6,534 nucleotides of DNA, from assembly GCA_030604505.1 (NCBI GenBank), contig JAUVVT010000105.1, forward strand, positions 1-6,534. The letters are read 5' to 3'. This document shows positions 6,143 to 6,534 of the stretch, piece after piece. This stretch comes from a bacterium. GTDB taxonomy: Bacteria; SM23-31; JAUVVT01. The notes under the pieces are model-generated. The model worked only from the letters and a program-made list of their open reading frames with translations, made no database searches and was not told the origin of the DNA. Positions within the stretch are counted from its first letter, which is position 1. Every line of letters begins with the position of its first letter. A program made the translations under genes and the position numbers.

Positions 6143-6164
6143 TCTCCTCTTTAAAAAAAGCAAA

Positions 6165-6534
6165 CTATACTCTTTTATATTCCCTTTTTATTGCAACCGT
6201 ACCTGTCCTTGCAACCTCCCGAATACCAAACTGCCTTAATAAATTTATAAGTGCATCTACTTTATCAACACTCCCTGTAACTTCAACGGTCATAGTCTTT
6301 TGACTGATATCAATTATATTTGCCCTGAAAATATTAACAATCTGCATTATCTCACTTCGTGTCTCCTGATTGCAGTTCACCTTAACCAGCACAAGTTCCC
6401 TCTCAATATGGTCTTCATTCGTAAGATCCACCACCTTAATTACTTCAATAATTTTGTTGAGTTGTTTATTAACCTGCTCGATTATCTTATCATTTCCATG
6501 AGTAACAATTGTCAGCCGCGATATTGTAGAATCT
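6165..6534 (-). CDS. ilvN: Acetolactate synthase small (regulatory) subunit, C-terminal part (runs off right edge)
   Basis: Regulatory subunit of acetohydroxyacid synthase. It activates the catalytic IlvB subunit and confers feedback inhibition, usually by valine. The frame is open to the right edge and the first visible residues are DSTISRLTIVTHGND, matching the family's SRMTIV segment near residue 45. About 38 N-terminal residues, including the first ACT-domain strand and helix, are therefore missing; 122 residues are visible. An in-frame GTG at 6434 is internal, not a start. Further matches: EQVNKQLNKIIEVIKVVDLT, then HIERELVLVKV, then the C-terminal domain with IFRANIIDIS, DALINLLRQFGIREVARTGTVAI. 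The stop is TAG at 6165. The catalytic gene ilvB is expected immediately upstream, outside the window. E. coli paralogues are named ilvN, ilvH and ilvM; the symbol here is by family. Confidence 0.95.
   Translation of the reverse strand, partial: DSTISRLTIVTHGNDKIIEQVNKQLNKIIEVIKVVDLTNEDHIERELVLVKVNCNQETRSEIMQIVNIFRANIIDISQKTMTVEVTGSVDKVDALINLLRQFGIREVARTGTVAIKREYKRV

Noticed and set aside
6143..6149. Orphan AGAGGAG Shine-Dalgarno-like site after ilvN
   Set aside because: No start codon follows at a usable distance and no open frame of meaningful length begins there.
6008..6164. T-box, leucine leader peptide or other attenuator ahead of ilvC
   Set aside because: No Leu/Val/Ile codon run, T-box motif or hairpin with U tract is visible; any operon leader would lie beyond the right edge upstream of ilvB.
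6165..6434. A short 89-residue ACT-like protein starting at the GTG at 6434
   Set aside because: The frame stays open to the right edge and the upstream residues match the conserved IlvN ACT domain, so this is a truncated ilvN, not a small gene.

Overview
The window is part of a branched-chain amino acid biosynthesis gene cluster. Every gene lies on the minus strand, so transcription runs from the right edge to the left edge. In that order it holds the C-terminal three quarters of acetolactate synthase small subunit (ilvN, cut by the right edge), ketol-acid reductoisomerase (ilvC), a DAHP synthase with an N-terminal regulatory domain (aroF type), 2-isopropylmalate synthase (leuA), the large and small subunits of 3-isopropylmalate dehydratase (leuC, leuD), and the first 83 residues of a branched-chain aminotransferase (ilvE, cut by the left edge).

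The genes cover most of the route from pyruvate to leucine: IlvN/IlvC serve the shared valine/leucine/isoleucine steps, LeuA and LeuCD serve the leucine branch, and IlvE performs the final transamination. Dihydroxy-acid dehydratase (ilvD), 3-isopropylmalate dehydrogenase (leuB) and the catalytic acetolactate synthase subunit (ilvB) are not in the window. ilvB is expected just beyond the right edge. DAHP synthase, the entry enzyme of aromatic amino acid synthesis, sits between ilvC and leuA with only 21 bases after ilvC.

Spacing is uneven. ilvC-aroF (21 nt) and leuD-ilvE (44 nt) are tight, while four gaps are 114 to 157 nt. Each of these four gaps contains a repeat-like element just after the upstream stop codon: a perfect inverted repeat after aroF and after leuA, and a degenerate 9-nt periodic CGGAT-type repeat after leuC and after ilvN. 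Neither large inverted repeat is followed by a U-rich tract in the direction of transcription, so they do not look like simple operon terminators.

The DNA is AT-rich by eye with clear Shine-Dalgarno sequences, indicating a bacterium. The LeuC/LeuD pair is of the shorter type common in thermophilic, anaerobic and deep-branching bacteria and archaea, and the DAHP synthase resembles the Thermotoga type. I cannot name a phylum. Two annotation starts were corrected from ribosome binding sites: ilvC starts at 6007 and leuA at 3865. I see no novel multi-gene system. The best leads are a KARI cofactor loop that looks NADH-type, the aroF insertion, and the elements that occupy each wide gap.
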